A stretch of DNA of 13,965 nt, from contig LJCR01000021.1 of assembly GCA_001399705.1 (NCBI GenBank), positions 1 through 13,965 on the forward strand. The letters run 5' to 3'. Source of the stretch: Kouleothrix aurantiaca. GTDB lineage: Bacteria > Chloroflexota > Chloroflexia > Chloroflexales > Roseiflexaceae. Position 1 is the stretch's first letter; each line of letters begins with the position of its first letter. The position numbers and the translations under genes were made by a program. Of the stretch, positions 1-6,189 are shown in pieces. Below the pieces are notes generated by a model that had not been told where the DNA came from, made no database searches, and saw nothing but the letters and a program-made list of their open reading frames with translations.

Positions 1-427
1 GCGCTACCATCGACCGACATCTGGGCCTCGATACCCCAAGTGCCGGGCTTGTCGAAGGTTGGATATGCCACATATAACCCGAACGGCAAGCCCTGACCGC
101 GGTAGACCGCATCGGCCTCGGTGCGAACTTTGGTCTGCTCAGCTTCAGGCCCCTCCAGGTAGAAGAACCGCAAGTGCAGCTTGAGATTTGGGTCGTTAAG
201 TGGCGTACCACTTCGTACCACCCCAAGCGGCACACGATTTGGCCCAACAACCAGCTCGGAGGCAGCCAGAATTGGTGTGAGGGCTGCCGACGCGGCTGTG
301 GGCGCACCGGCGGTGCCGGTTCCATCAGGTGTTGCCGGGCCACAGGCCGTAAGCGCGAGCGCGATTACAACAAGAGCGAGGATGCCGTGCCGATACCGGT
401 GCCGGATGTGTATGCTTGGGTACTTCA
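1..427 (-). CDS. Lipoprotein with YtkA/FixH-like N-terminal domain (3' end outside window)
   Basis: Only the first 142 codons are in the window; the gene continues past base 1. The start at 427 is ATG with AGAGG about 7 bases upstream. Residues 1-31 form a lipoprotein signal: a His/Arg-rich n-region, a hydrophobic stretch (ILALVVIALALTAC) and the lipobox cysteine, so the mature protein should sit on the outer face of the cytoplasmic membrane. A Thr/Ala/Gly linker follows, then a segment beginning ELVVGPNRVPLG and a beta-rich domain with the G-T-W-G-I-E pattern near the visible end. From memory of Chloroflexota proteins, this N-terminus often precedes a TlpA/Sco-like thioredoxin domain; that part is not visible, so it is inference. 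It is the last seen gene of the minus-strand cytochrome/YtkA operon, 48 bases after its neighbour. The lipoprotein call is firm; the function is not. Confidence 0.8.
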
Positions 428-458
428 TGCTCAACCTCTTTCATCGGGTCTTTCATCG

Positions 459-473
459 TAGGGTGCCACCCTA
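459..473. repeat. 15-bp perfect palindrome between two lipoprotein genes
   Basis: TAGGGTG, one central base, then CACCCTA. It lies in the 48-base gap between the YtkA lipoprotein gene and the next lipoprotein gene, 32 bases ahead of the latter's ATG. No T-run follows on the minus strand, so a classical terminator is unlikely. It could be a hairpin that tunes expression of the downstream gene or a protein-binding site. Only the symmetry is seen; the role is inferred. Confidence 0.45.
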
Positions 474-475
474 TA

Positions 476-907
476 CTATTGTTGTGTCGTCTGTATCGTA
501 AAGCGCGCGACCTCCTCATTGCCACCGACATTTACACGTACATTGATTCGCCACTCGCCAATCATCGAGAAAAACTCGCCCTTGGCTTGATAATCGCCAG
601 GATCGGTTGGCTGGGCGATCGTTTCGGGCGCGGCCATGCCCATCGACTCCATGACCGGCGCGAGCACGACCTCATTGGCGACGACTGGTTGTCCCGCTGT
701 GTCTGTCACCATGATCATCGCGGTGCGCTCGCCAAAGCCGGTTCCATCCAGCGCTAGCTGCACGGTATAGTGCGCTGTCTTGCTCGTCTGTGTGATTCCA
801 CTGCCAGCACAAGCGGTGAGCAAAGCAAACAGTATCGCCACGGCGATCAGCCAGATTGCACAGGTTCGCCACACTGTCCTACACGGCTTGCCCCAAGTGC
901 TTTGCAT
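476..907 (-). CDS. YtkA/FixH-like lipoprotein
   Basis: A 143-residue protein. Residues 1-33 make a lipoprotein signal: positive n-region, a long hydrophobic stretch about 17-32, and lipobox LLTAC with Cys33 as the lipid site. The rest (about 45-138) is one beta-sandwich-type domain. It carries a Met-rich loop, PVMESMGM (84-91), and the family-like ending G-x-Y, then FFSMIGEW (112-119). These are typical of YtkA-like/FixH-like domains, which are often found beside cytochrome oxidase and copper-handling genes. The start ATG overlaps the stop of the preceding gene as TAATG, so translation is probably coupled. The same domain recurs in the cytochrome-TolB fusion upstream, with a matching FFTMAGSW. 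Copper binding by the Met loop is inference; no catalytic residues are evident. Confidence 0.85.
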   Translation of the reverse strand: MQSTWGKPCRTVWRTCAIWLIAVAILFALLTACAGSGITQTSKTAHYTVQLALDGTGFGERTAMIMVTDTAGQPVVANEVVLAPVMESMGMAAPETIAQPTDPGDYQAKGEFFSMIGEWRINVRVNVGGNEEVARFTIQTTQQ

Positions 908-2367
908 TATTGCACCTTGACTGCCAGCGGCACCGTTACGATCTGCCCCGCGCGCTTGAATTGGCCCCAGATCTGATAGCGACCTGGCTGCGGAAACGTG
1001 TAGACGAAGCGAATCTCAGGGCCGTAGACGATGCCAGAGGCCAGGATGCCGCTTGGCGCCATGACCCCCTGCGCATGCACATGCGCGAATGTGGCCTGGT
1101 CAACACTGCGCGCGATCATGTGGCCGCCCATGCCGAGCCAGGGCTGCAGATCGGCGACGGGCTTACCATCCTTGCTGAAGCTGAAGGTGAACGTTGCCTG
1201 CTTGCCAGCGGTGAACGACGCGACGGATGCCGTCACGTCGACCTGCATGTCGGCGACTGCGCGTTGCCCCAGTCCTTCTGTCGATGGCGGCGGCGAGTTG
1301 TTGGCCGTTCCACCAACCTCGAAACTGCGATCAATCACCTGCGTGCCACTATCCTGGCGCTGGATCTCCGCGTATGCGGTGTAGCTCCCCGGCCGATCGG
1401 GCGTCAGCGCAATGGCATAGCGCCCTGGCGCGGTGCGAGCCGGATGAATATGATTGAAATAGCCACTATCCGCGCTGATCACGACTAAATGAACCAGCGC
1501 TTCGTGATGCGGAATGATGTCTTCGACCGGCAGGCCGGTCGAGCCGTCGCTCAGATCGAGTGTGAGTGTCAGCGATTGACCGGCAGTTGGTGCGGATGCG
1601 CCGCTCGTGGGTGTGATGTGCAGTGCCATATTGACGTGTGGCCGTCCAAAAGCAGTCGCTGTGCTGCTGAGCGTCCCCTGCGCGGCTGCCGCCTGCGCGC
1701 TGGCACTTTGGATCGCCGCGCTGAACTGCTGGATGCCAAAGATGACAGCAACGATCAGACAGGCGAACATCGCTTGACCAATGAGCCAATTCGCCCATCC
1801 TGGCGCTGGGCGGCCCTTACGCTGATACGTCGCCGCAAGCGCGATGCTGGTAATCATCAGGACGACCAGGCCGCCAAGCGCAGCGAACAGGCCAATCGAG
1901 CCCACCGGTAGTGGCTGAACAGTGATGGTAAATGGAATCCGCGCCGTCCCGCTGCCTTTGGGGCCGCTGATACGCACTTCCATATCCCAATCGCCATAGC
2001 GATCCACGGGCAGCTCACTCAGATAGGCTCCTTGCGGCCCTGGCAGTCCCATCACCTCGGCCACCGGCGCGCCGTCGAATGATTGGCCGCGCGGCACTGC
2101 CCGGAAGTCCATCTTCGCGTCAGTAACATCGCTCTGGGGATCGATGGTCAGATAGAGCGGCGCAGGCACCGAAGGCGGGATCTCCACCGTCACCGCCAGT
2201 TCATATGGCCCGATCGCCTGGGTAAATGTTTGAATGTTTGTCGGGCCATGGCCGCCGTGGGCCAGGACGCTGGTAGGCGCCGCAAACAGCACCACCAGCG
2301 CAATCAAAAGCACCTGATAGCCGGCGTGGCATCTACATACAAGCTTTTTCACATCCAGCGTCTCCAT
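907..2367 (-). CDS. Membrane protein with N-terminal HGGHG and two His-rich repeat domains
   Basis: 486 residues from the ATG at 2367, which overlaps the upstream stop as TAATG; an in-frame ATG at 2382 would add five residues. I prefer 2367 because the same overlap is used at the next junction. A signal peptide (to about 36) ends SVLA|HGGHG, so cleavage would expose an N-terminal histidine. Residues about 50-152 form a YtkA/CopC-like beta domain with YGDWDMEV near its end. Two membrane helices follow at about 160-180 and 196-214, then an Ala/Gln-rich linker. The C-terminal half has two related modules. The first carries HHEALVHLVV and FNHIHP (about 287-309); the second carries GMGGHM and FAHVHA (about 412-432). 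No enzyme family is recognised. A role in binding or passing metal, probably copper, at the outer membrane face is inferred from the His pattern and the neighbours. Confidence 0.85.
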   Translation of the reverse strand: METLDVKKLVCRCHAGYQVLLIALVVLFAAPTSVLAHGGHGPTNIQTFTQAIGPYELAVTVEIPPSVPAPLYLTIDPQSDVTDAKMDFRAVPRGQSFDGAPVAEVMGLPGPQGAYLSELPVDRYGDWDMEVRISGPKGSGTARIPFTITVQPLPVGSIGLFAALGGLVVLMITSIALAATYQRKGRPAPGWANWLIGQAMFACLIVAVIFGIQQFSAAIQSASAQAAAAQGTLSSTATAFGRPHVNMALHITPTSGASAPTAGQSLTLTLDLSDGSTGLPVEDIIPHHEALVHLVVISADSGYFNHIHPARTAPGRYAIALTPDRPGSYTAYAEIQRQDSGTQVIDRSFEVGGTANNSPPPSTEGLGQRAVADMQVDVTASVASFTAGKQATFTFSFSKDGKPVADLQPWLGMGGHMIARSVDQATFAHVHAQGVMAPSGILASGIVYGPEIRFVYTFPQPGRYQIWGQFKRAGQIVTVPLAVKVQ

Positions 2368-4145
2368 TATTCCCATGGCCAATCCAGCCCGCCGTGATCG
2401 CCGACCTGGTCGATCCGGCGCAGTCGGCTGCCATCAGCATCCATCAGATAGATGCCACCGAGGGCCATCACCGCGAGTTGCTTACCATCGGGTGAGAACA
2501 CTGCCATCGGAAGATCTTCGTAAAATGTGGTCAGGCGGCGCAGGCCGGTACCGTCGGCATTGACCGTCCACAGATCCCACGGTAGCCCATGCGCCTCAGC
2601 CGTGGGCGGCTCGAACAGGCCAAGCAGGCGATCAAGCGGCGAGGGCGCGCTGGCTTTGATCGGGTTGCCCTGCGGGTCAGTTGGCGGCCCGCCGATCGCG
2701 GCGACAACGATCCGCTTGCCGTCAGGCGAGAAACGTGGGGCATAGAAGCCCTGAAAGTCTTTACCGCCAATCAGCTCACGCGAGTTGCTACCGTCCGGCG
2801 CGGCGACATTGAGCGACATGGTGTAACCATCCTCGCTCAGCTTCAGATAGGCGAGCTGCGTGCCGTCGCGTGAGATCGATGGATCAAGTGCGCTCTCCAG
2901 CACCGACTGCTTGGCACCGCTCGCCAGATCGATCCGGATAACCCGCAGGCCCGGTGAAGTCGGATTAACCGGCCCGGTTTGGGGCAATTTCACGCCATTG
3001 GCAGCGATGTACAGCGATCCGCCATCAGCCGACCAGGTCGGCATGCCGAGTACCCCGTCGTCGGGTTTCCAGATGACCTTTTGATCCGAGCCATCGACAT
3101 TCATCACATACAGGGCCGATGATGGCAATGGCTGTGCAGCGGTCGGAGGCGCGGGGGTAATCACGACAAACGCAATCTTACTGCCGTCGGGCGCGAGGGT
3201 TGGGTACTCAGCGTAGGCACCACCTTGCAGGTTGGTGATCGCCTGTGGCGCACCACCGTTGCCAGGACTGCGCCAGACATTGCTCTGCCGTGTGAAGATA
3301 ATCGGCGGCAGTGGCTCCTGCACATTCGGCACCACTACCGAGAATTGCTGCGGCTGTGCCGTGGCCCCAGGTGGTGCGGCCTGCGCGGTCGAGTTAGGCT
3401 GCGCTACGGATCGCCCAAAGGTGCGTAAATAGCCGACCAGCTGCCAGATTTGCTCATCGTTGAGGCGCTGGCCCCAGGCTGGCATAGCTGAATTGGGATA
3501 CCCATTCTGGATCCACAAGAAGACCTGGCCGTCGGCATGTTTGCCGGGTGTCATATGCTGGGTAAAGTCACCTGGCCGTGGATTCAGTCCAACGCCGGCC
3601 GGCCCATCGCCCTTGCCACTCGCCCCGTGGCATGGCACGCAGTTCGCGAGGTACAGCTTCTGGCCCGCCAAAGTGGTTTGGGCATTGACCTGTAATGGGT
3701 TGATTGGCCCACTGGCTTCGCCGGGTGCCGCCATGGCAAACACGAATGGCACAACGATCGGCTCCTCCCCATCACGTAGCACGGTCGCCTCCACGCGCCA
3801 AGAGCCGGCCATTGTGAAGAACTGGCCGGCGGCCTGGAAGTTGCCGGCGCTGACACGTGCGGCGTTGATCTCGGTGTTGCCCATGTCCATATCGACCATC
3901 GAGAAGCGCAGCCGCACGCTGTTAACGTCCACAGGTTTGTCTACGCGATCCTTGAACACGACGTTGATCACGCGCGAACCAATCGTGGCATCATCGACCC
4001 GCAGCGTCATGCGCATATCGCCGAGCTGCGAGAACTGCTCCACGCCGACAATGTTCGAACGGCTGGCGCGGCCAAGCAGCCAACCGCCGATGGCAACACC
4101 CGCGATCAGCAGCGCAGCAAGTGGGAGGATAGATCGGAAACGCAT
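2367..4145 (-). CDS. YtkA-like domain / cytochrome c / TolB-like propeller fusion
   Basis: A 592-residue protein starting at ATG 4145, with GGAGG seven bases upstream. Residues 5-25 are a membrane helix or uncleaved signal. Residues about 40-137 are a YtkA/FixH-like domain with a Met-rich loop (SMVDMDMG, 82-89) and FFTMAGSW (109-116). Residues about 158-245 are a class I cytochrome c: haem-binding CVPCH at 169-173 and a likely axial Met221 in SAMPAW. A Pro/Ala/Gln linker (247-267) leads to a propeller of WD40-like PD40/TolB repeats with repeated S-x-D-G motifs (LAPDGS, WSADGG, FSPDGK twice) to residue 592. The haem faces the outside of the membrane. The gene lies 41 bases after the cytochrome gene upstream, and its stop overlaps the next start. 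The domains are clear; the purpose of the three-way fusion is unknown. It may couple electron transfer to binding of a partner by the propeller. Confidence 0.92.
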   Translation of the reverse strand: MRFRSILPLAALLIAGVAIGGWLLGRASRSNIVGVEQFSQLGDMRMTLRVDDATIGSRVINVVFKDRVDKPVDVNSVRLRFSMVDMDMGNTEINAARVSAGNFQAAGQFFTMAGSWRVEATVLRDGEEPIVVPFVFAMAAPGEASGPINPLQVNAQTTLAGQKLYLANCVPCHGASGKGDGPAGVGLNPRPGDFTQHMTPGKHADGQVFLWIQNGYPNSAMPAWGQRLNDEQIWQLVGYLRTFGRSVAQPNSTAQAAPPGATAQPQQFSVVVPNVQEPLPPIIFTRQSNVWRSPGNGGAPQAITNLQGGAYAEYPTLAPDGSKIAFVVITPAPPTAAQPLPSSALYVMNVDGSDQKVIWKPDDGVLGMPTWSADGGSLYIAANGVKLPQTGPVNPTSPGLRVIRIDLASGAKQSVLESALDPSISRDGTQLAYLKLSEDGYTMSLNVAAPDGSNSRELIGGKDFQGFYAPRFSPDGKRIVVAAIGGPPTDPQGNPIKASAPSPLDRLLGLFEPPTAEAHGLPWDLWTVNADGTGLRRLTTFYEDLPMAVFSPDGKQLAVMALGGIYLMDADGSRLRRIDQVGDHGGLDWPWE

Positions 4146-4186
4146 TGCAGAGCCTCCATCGTTCGCAAGAAGGGCATCTTTTCAGG

Positions 4187-4672
4187 TTACTGGTGCGCCG
4201 CTTGGCGTTGCGCGGCTTGAATGTCCGGCGGCCACGTACTCTTGATAAACGCTAATGCCGCCCAGATTTCATTGTCGCTCAGGCTATTGCCCAAGGCCGG
4301 CATATTGCTCCGGTAGCCTTCTGGCGATGTCGCTTGCCCGCCATATTTGACGGTCGTAAACAGTGATTGGTCATCGTGATGCCAGGTGTGGCCCGTCACG
4401 TCATGCGGCGGCGCAGGGCGACCGCCGGTGGGCAGATCCTGCTGCCAATTCGGCTGGCCTTCCAGATTCGTGCCATGACAGCTAGCGCAATTCGCCGCAT
4501 ACACCTGCCGTCCCAATGCCACCTGCTCCGCATTCGACGGGTCGGCCGTTGCGGTGCGTGCGCTTCCGCGCACATTCAGGGCAACCAGCCCAATCATTAT
4601 CAGGACGATACATCCGATAACCAACGCACGTGCGCTTGGCCCGCGTGTGCGACGTTGTTTGTTCGTGCTCAC
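4187..4672 (-). CDS. Membrane-anchored mono-haem cytochrome c
   Basis: A 161-residue protein. An Arg-rich n-region and a membrane helix (about 15-33) anchor a class I cytochrome c domain outside the membrane: haem motif CASCH at 62-66 and a likely axial Met124 in SNMPALG, followed by the usual C-terminal helix (DNEIWAALAFIKS). It probably carries electrons to an oxidase or another cytochrome partner. The start is GTG at 4672; no in-frame ATG, GTG or TTG was found in the stretch just upstream. The only strong ribosome site nearby (GGGGGAG) is placed for an out-of-frame ATG at 4692, whose seven-codon reading frame ends across this GTG (see that entry). This is the first gene of the minus-strand operon, and the cytochrome-TolB fusion follows 41 bases later. 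The family call is very secure; the partner is not known. Confidence 0.94.
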   Translation of the reverse strand: MSTNKQRRTRGPSARALVIGCIVLIMIGLVALNVRGSARTATADPSNAEQVALGRQVYAANCASCHGTNLEGQPNWQQDLPTGGRPAPPHDVTGHTWHHDDQSLFTTVKYGGQATSPEGYRSNMPALGNSLSDNEIWAALAFIKSTWPPDIQAAQRQAAHQ

Positions 4673-4692
4673 AGCTGCTTTCTCGATAGCAT
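4669..4692 (-). other. Seven-codon leader ORF overlapping the cytochrome c start
   Basis: GGGGGAG, six bases, then ATG at 4692 opens MLSRKQL followed by TGA. The TGA overlaps the GTG start of the cytochrome gene as GTGA. The best ribosome-binding site therefore serves the mini-ORF, and ribosomes finishing it would stand on the cytochrome start. This could be translational coupling, or simply chance, or a single-base sequencing or assembly slip that hides an ATG start. Only the arrangement is seen. Confidence 0.35.
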
Positions 4693-4835
4693 TTAATTCT
4701 CCCCCTGGCTTGGGTATCTAAGGGATCGTCGCATGCCAGCTCGCCGCTCTCAGCGCCGGCAAAGCTATTGCCTACGGATGAACAAGCCTACAGATTAATA
4801 TCGGCGATACTGAGCATCGCGCTACCCGAACACAG

Positions 4836-4863
4836 AGTATAGCGAGACACTCTGAGACGACAA
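4836..4863 (-). promoter_or_regulatory. Sigma70-like promoter for the minus-strand cytochrome operon
   Basis: Read on the minus strand: TTGTCG (4863-4858), a 16-base spacer, then TATACT (4841-4836). Transcription would begin near 4829, leaving a leader of about 155 bases before the GTG at 4672. A 6-base inverted repeat (CAGAGT at 4833-4838 and ACTCTG at 4849-4854) covers the -10 and part of the spacer. A 10-base palindrome (CGAGCGCTCG, 4869-4878) lies just upstream of the -35. Either could be an operator. The promoter match is good but unproven. Confidence 0.5.
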
Positions 4864-4893
4864 CGGAACGAGCGCTCGCCAAGCGTGGACAGA

Positions 4894-5385
4894 TCAGGCA
4901 GTTGGAGCTATCGGGGGCCGCAGGAGGGAATGCAGGACACCACATAGTGCCGGGTGAGGAAGAGGATTGAGATGCTGAAGGATCGCGAGAATGAGAATCA
5001 GCAGAACAATAGCAACAGTGGTTGCCTGGTGATCGTGCTGCTCAACGGTGATAAGCCGGTTCGGCAGATTGGATGGGAAGCCGTCTTGCGCATCCGTGAA
5101 ACAGACGAATAGATTTGGTAAGAGAACGGGTCGGAAATTCGCAAGTTCGGCGGCAATGCCGTTATGCGGCGCCAATTCATGGGGCTGGCGCTGGGCCGCA
5201 AAGAGGCTATGCGCACCCAGTTGAGTCCCGGTTTGGCAATATCTGCCGCATACCAGTGGCTCGGTGAGCATAAGCACAAAAAGCAGACATAGCACTACCA
5301 TCGCCGATGCGTGGCGCTCGGACGAGCGCGTCCCATCGCCCACTCGATCAGCACGGCGATCAATTATTGGTGTGACAATCACCAC
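4894..5385 (-). CDS. Small membrane protein with PLxCx3C motif
   Basis: 163 residues if GTG at 5385 is used; a later ATG at 5301 would give 135. The earlier start fits a promoter at 5416-5444 and puts the first hydrophobic segment at about the same depth as in the divergent partner. Seen: a charged N-terminus, a hydrophobic helix (about 29-42) ending in P-L-V-C-G-R-Y-C (Cys46, Cys50), a loop with scattered His and Cys95, an H-D-H at 117-119, a second helix (about 122-137) and a Pro-rich tail. The divergent gene at 5536-5958 has the same layout and the same PLxCx3C. I do not recognise the family. A metal- or thiol-related role in the membrane is a guess from the Cys/His content and the cytochrome/copper neighbours. 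No good ribosome site is obvious, which lowers confidence. Confidence 0.5.
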   Translation of the reverse strand: MVIVTPIIDRRADRVGDGTRSSERHASAMVVLCLLFVLMLTEPLVCGRYCQTGTQLGAHSLFAAQRQPHELAPHNGIAAELANFRPVLLPNLFVCFTDAQDGFPSNLPNRLITVEQHDHQATTVAIVLLILILAILQHLNPLPHPALCGVLHSLLRPPIAPTA

Positions 5386-5415
5386 ATATACCTACCCGTA
5401 TGCTATGCCGCCCAT

Positions 5416-5444
5416 GTTGTACCCGAATCATCGCACGCTGTCAA
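5416..5444 (-). promoter_or_regulatory. Sigma70-like promoter for the minus-strand PLxCx3C gene
   Basis: Minus strand: a perfect TTGACA (5444-5439), a 17-base spacer and TACAAC (5421-5416, four of six consensus bases). The start point would be near 5409, about 24 bases ahead of the GTG at 5385. This supports the gene being real and the longer start being used. It lies back to back with the plus-strand promoter at 5502. Confidence 0.55.
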
Positions 5445-5501
5445 ACGGCCTGAACGCACGCACGCTTGTCGTATGCGACGCCCTGTGCGCAATTGGTGTG
5501 G

Positions 5502-5507
5502 TATACT
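5502..5507 (+). promoter_or_regulatory. Extended -10 promoter for the plus-strand PLxCx3C gene
   Basis: TATACT preceded by TG-G, giving the TGnTATAAT-type extended -10 element. No -35 of note is seen, as is common for such promoters. Transcription near 5514 would place a GGAGAG (5516-5521) in the leader and the ATG at 5536 about 22 bases downstream. Confidence 0.45.
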
Positions 5508-5535
5508 GTGTATCCGGAGAGCAATCGTAGAGCAT

Positions 5536-5958
5536 ATGCGAGGCTTTGGATATCCTACTATGCCGCACCCGCGCGACCAAATCATGGAGCATCACGGTTC
5601 GCCGAGTAGCGTGTCTGCACTGCTTATTGTGGCGCTTGTAGTCATGCTTGGCCCACTGCTTTGCAGTTGGCTCTGTCCCTTCGCCCCTGAAATGACCGAG
5701 ATGCATGGCCGCGCCACCATTACTGAACGGCCGGTATTTAGGTCAGCTGCACTGGCAACGCTCCCGTTGATCCCTGGGCTGCCTGCACCCGTCCACTGTA
5801 TGCTTCATCACACATGCTGCCCGATCGACTTGCCGCTCACGATTGTGGTGCTCACACTCCCACTGTTCGTCCTGAAGCGGTTGTGCATGCGCACACGTGT
5901 GCCGTTCGATTTGCGGCTCGCGCCTATTCCTCCCCCTCCCCAACAGCTGTACCACTAA
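5536..5958 (+). CDS. Small His/Cys-rich membrane protein with PLxCx3C motif
   Basis: 140 residues from the ATG at 5536, chosen because it follows the extended -10 promoter by a short leader; ATGs at 5560 and 5584 are alternatives. Seen: a His-containing N-terminus (HPRDQIMEHH), a hydrophobic helix (about 25-39) ending P-L-L-C-S-W-L-C (Cys43, Cys47), a loop with VHCMLHHTCC (86-95), a second helix (about 99-113) and a Pro-rich end (APIPPPP). This matches the divergent protein at 4894-5385 in order and spacing, and the two look like distant relatives. The family is not recognised. The Cys/His clusters would suit copper or another soft metal, and the nearby cytochrome and CtaG genes agree, but this is inference. 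A 231-base gap separates it from ccdA. Confidence 0.6.
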   Translation: MRGFGYPTMPHPRDQIMEHHGSPSSVSALLIVALVVMLGPLLCSWLCPFAPEMTEMHGRATITERPVFRSAALATLPLIPGLPAPVHCMLHHTCCPIDLPLTIVVLTLPLFVLKRLCMRTRVPFDLRLAPIPPPPQQLYH

Positions 5959-6189
5959 TTTCGGGTCGAAGAATGTGCAATCTGTCTGTTCGCCGCTAGG
6001 TACGCGGCTGATAGCAGGCGTATGAGCGCGCATCGACTGCATGTGGACATGGGTCGCGTGATGTCGCGCAAGTCGTGCCGCTTTGGTTATGTGCGACATC
6101 CTTTCGACACGCTGCCTGTATGCTCGATCAAAGCAGCTCCGCCTTTGTATCGCTGTTTGCCGGACATTGGGATGAATTGGGAGATCTGT
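5959..6189. other. Non-coding gap between the small membrane protein gene and ccdA
   Basis: No convincing gene. A weak 5-bp hairpin (GCCGC at 5992-5996, GCGGC at 6004-6008) without a T-run follows the upstream gene. No clear sigma70 promoter was found for the ccdA operon, although there is room for one. The ccdA frame is open back to 6022, but that upstream stretch is His/Arg/Cys-mixed and unlike a CcdA N-terminus. Confidence 0.4.
6179..6183 (+). promoter_or_regulatory. Ribosome binding site fixing the ccdA start
   Basis: GGGAG six bases ahead of ATG 6190. It decides against the far upstream in-frame ATG at 6022. Confidence 0.65.

Noticed and set aside
856..1488. Long plus-strand frame opposite the HGGHG protein (210 codons)
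   Set aside because: It lies antisense to a gene with a clear signal peptide and helices, and has no recognisable domain.
3460..4245. Long plus-strand frame opposite the cytochrome-TolB gene (261 codons)
   Set aside because: It covers the antisense of the haem motif and crosses the start of a well-supported gene; low-complexity composition.
5311..5535. Upstream extension of the plus-strand small membrane protein to ATG 5311
   Set aside because: It would run back through both divergent promoters, and the added residues are Arg/Cys/His-mixed without a domain. The ATG at 5536 follows the extended -10 by a short leader.
6022..6189. Extension of ccdA to ATG 6022
   Set aside because: The added 56 residues do not look like a membrane-protein N-terminus, while GGGAG six bases before ATG 6190 is a clear start signal.
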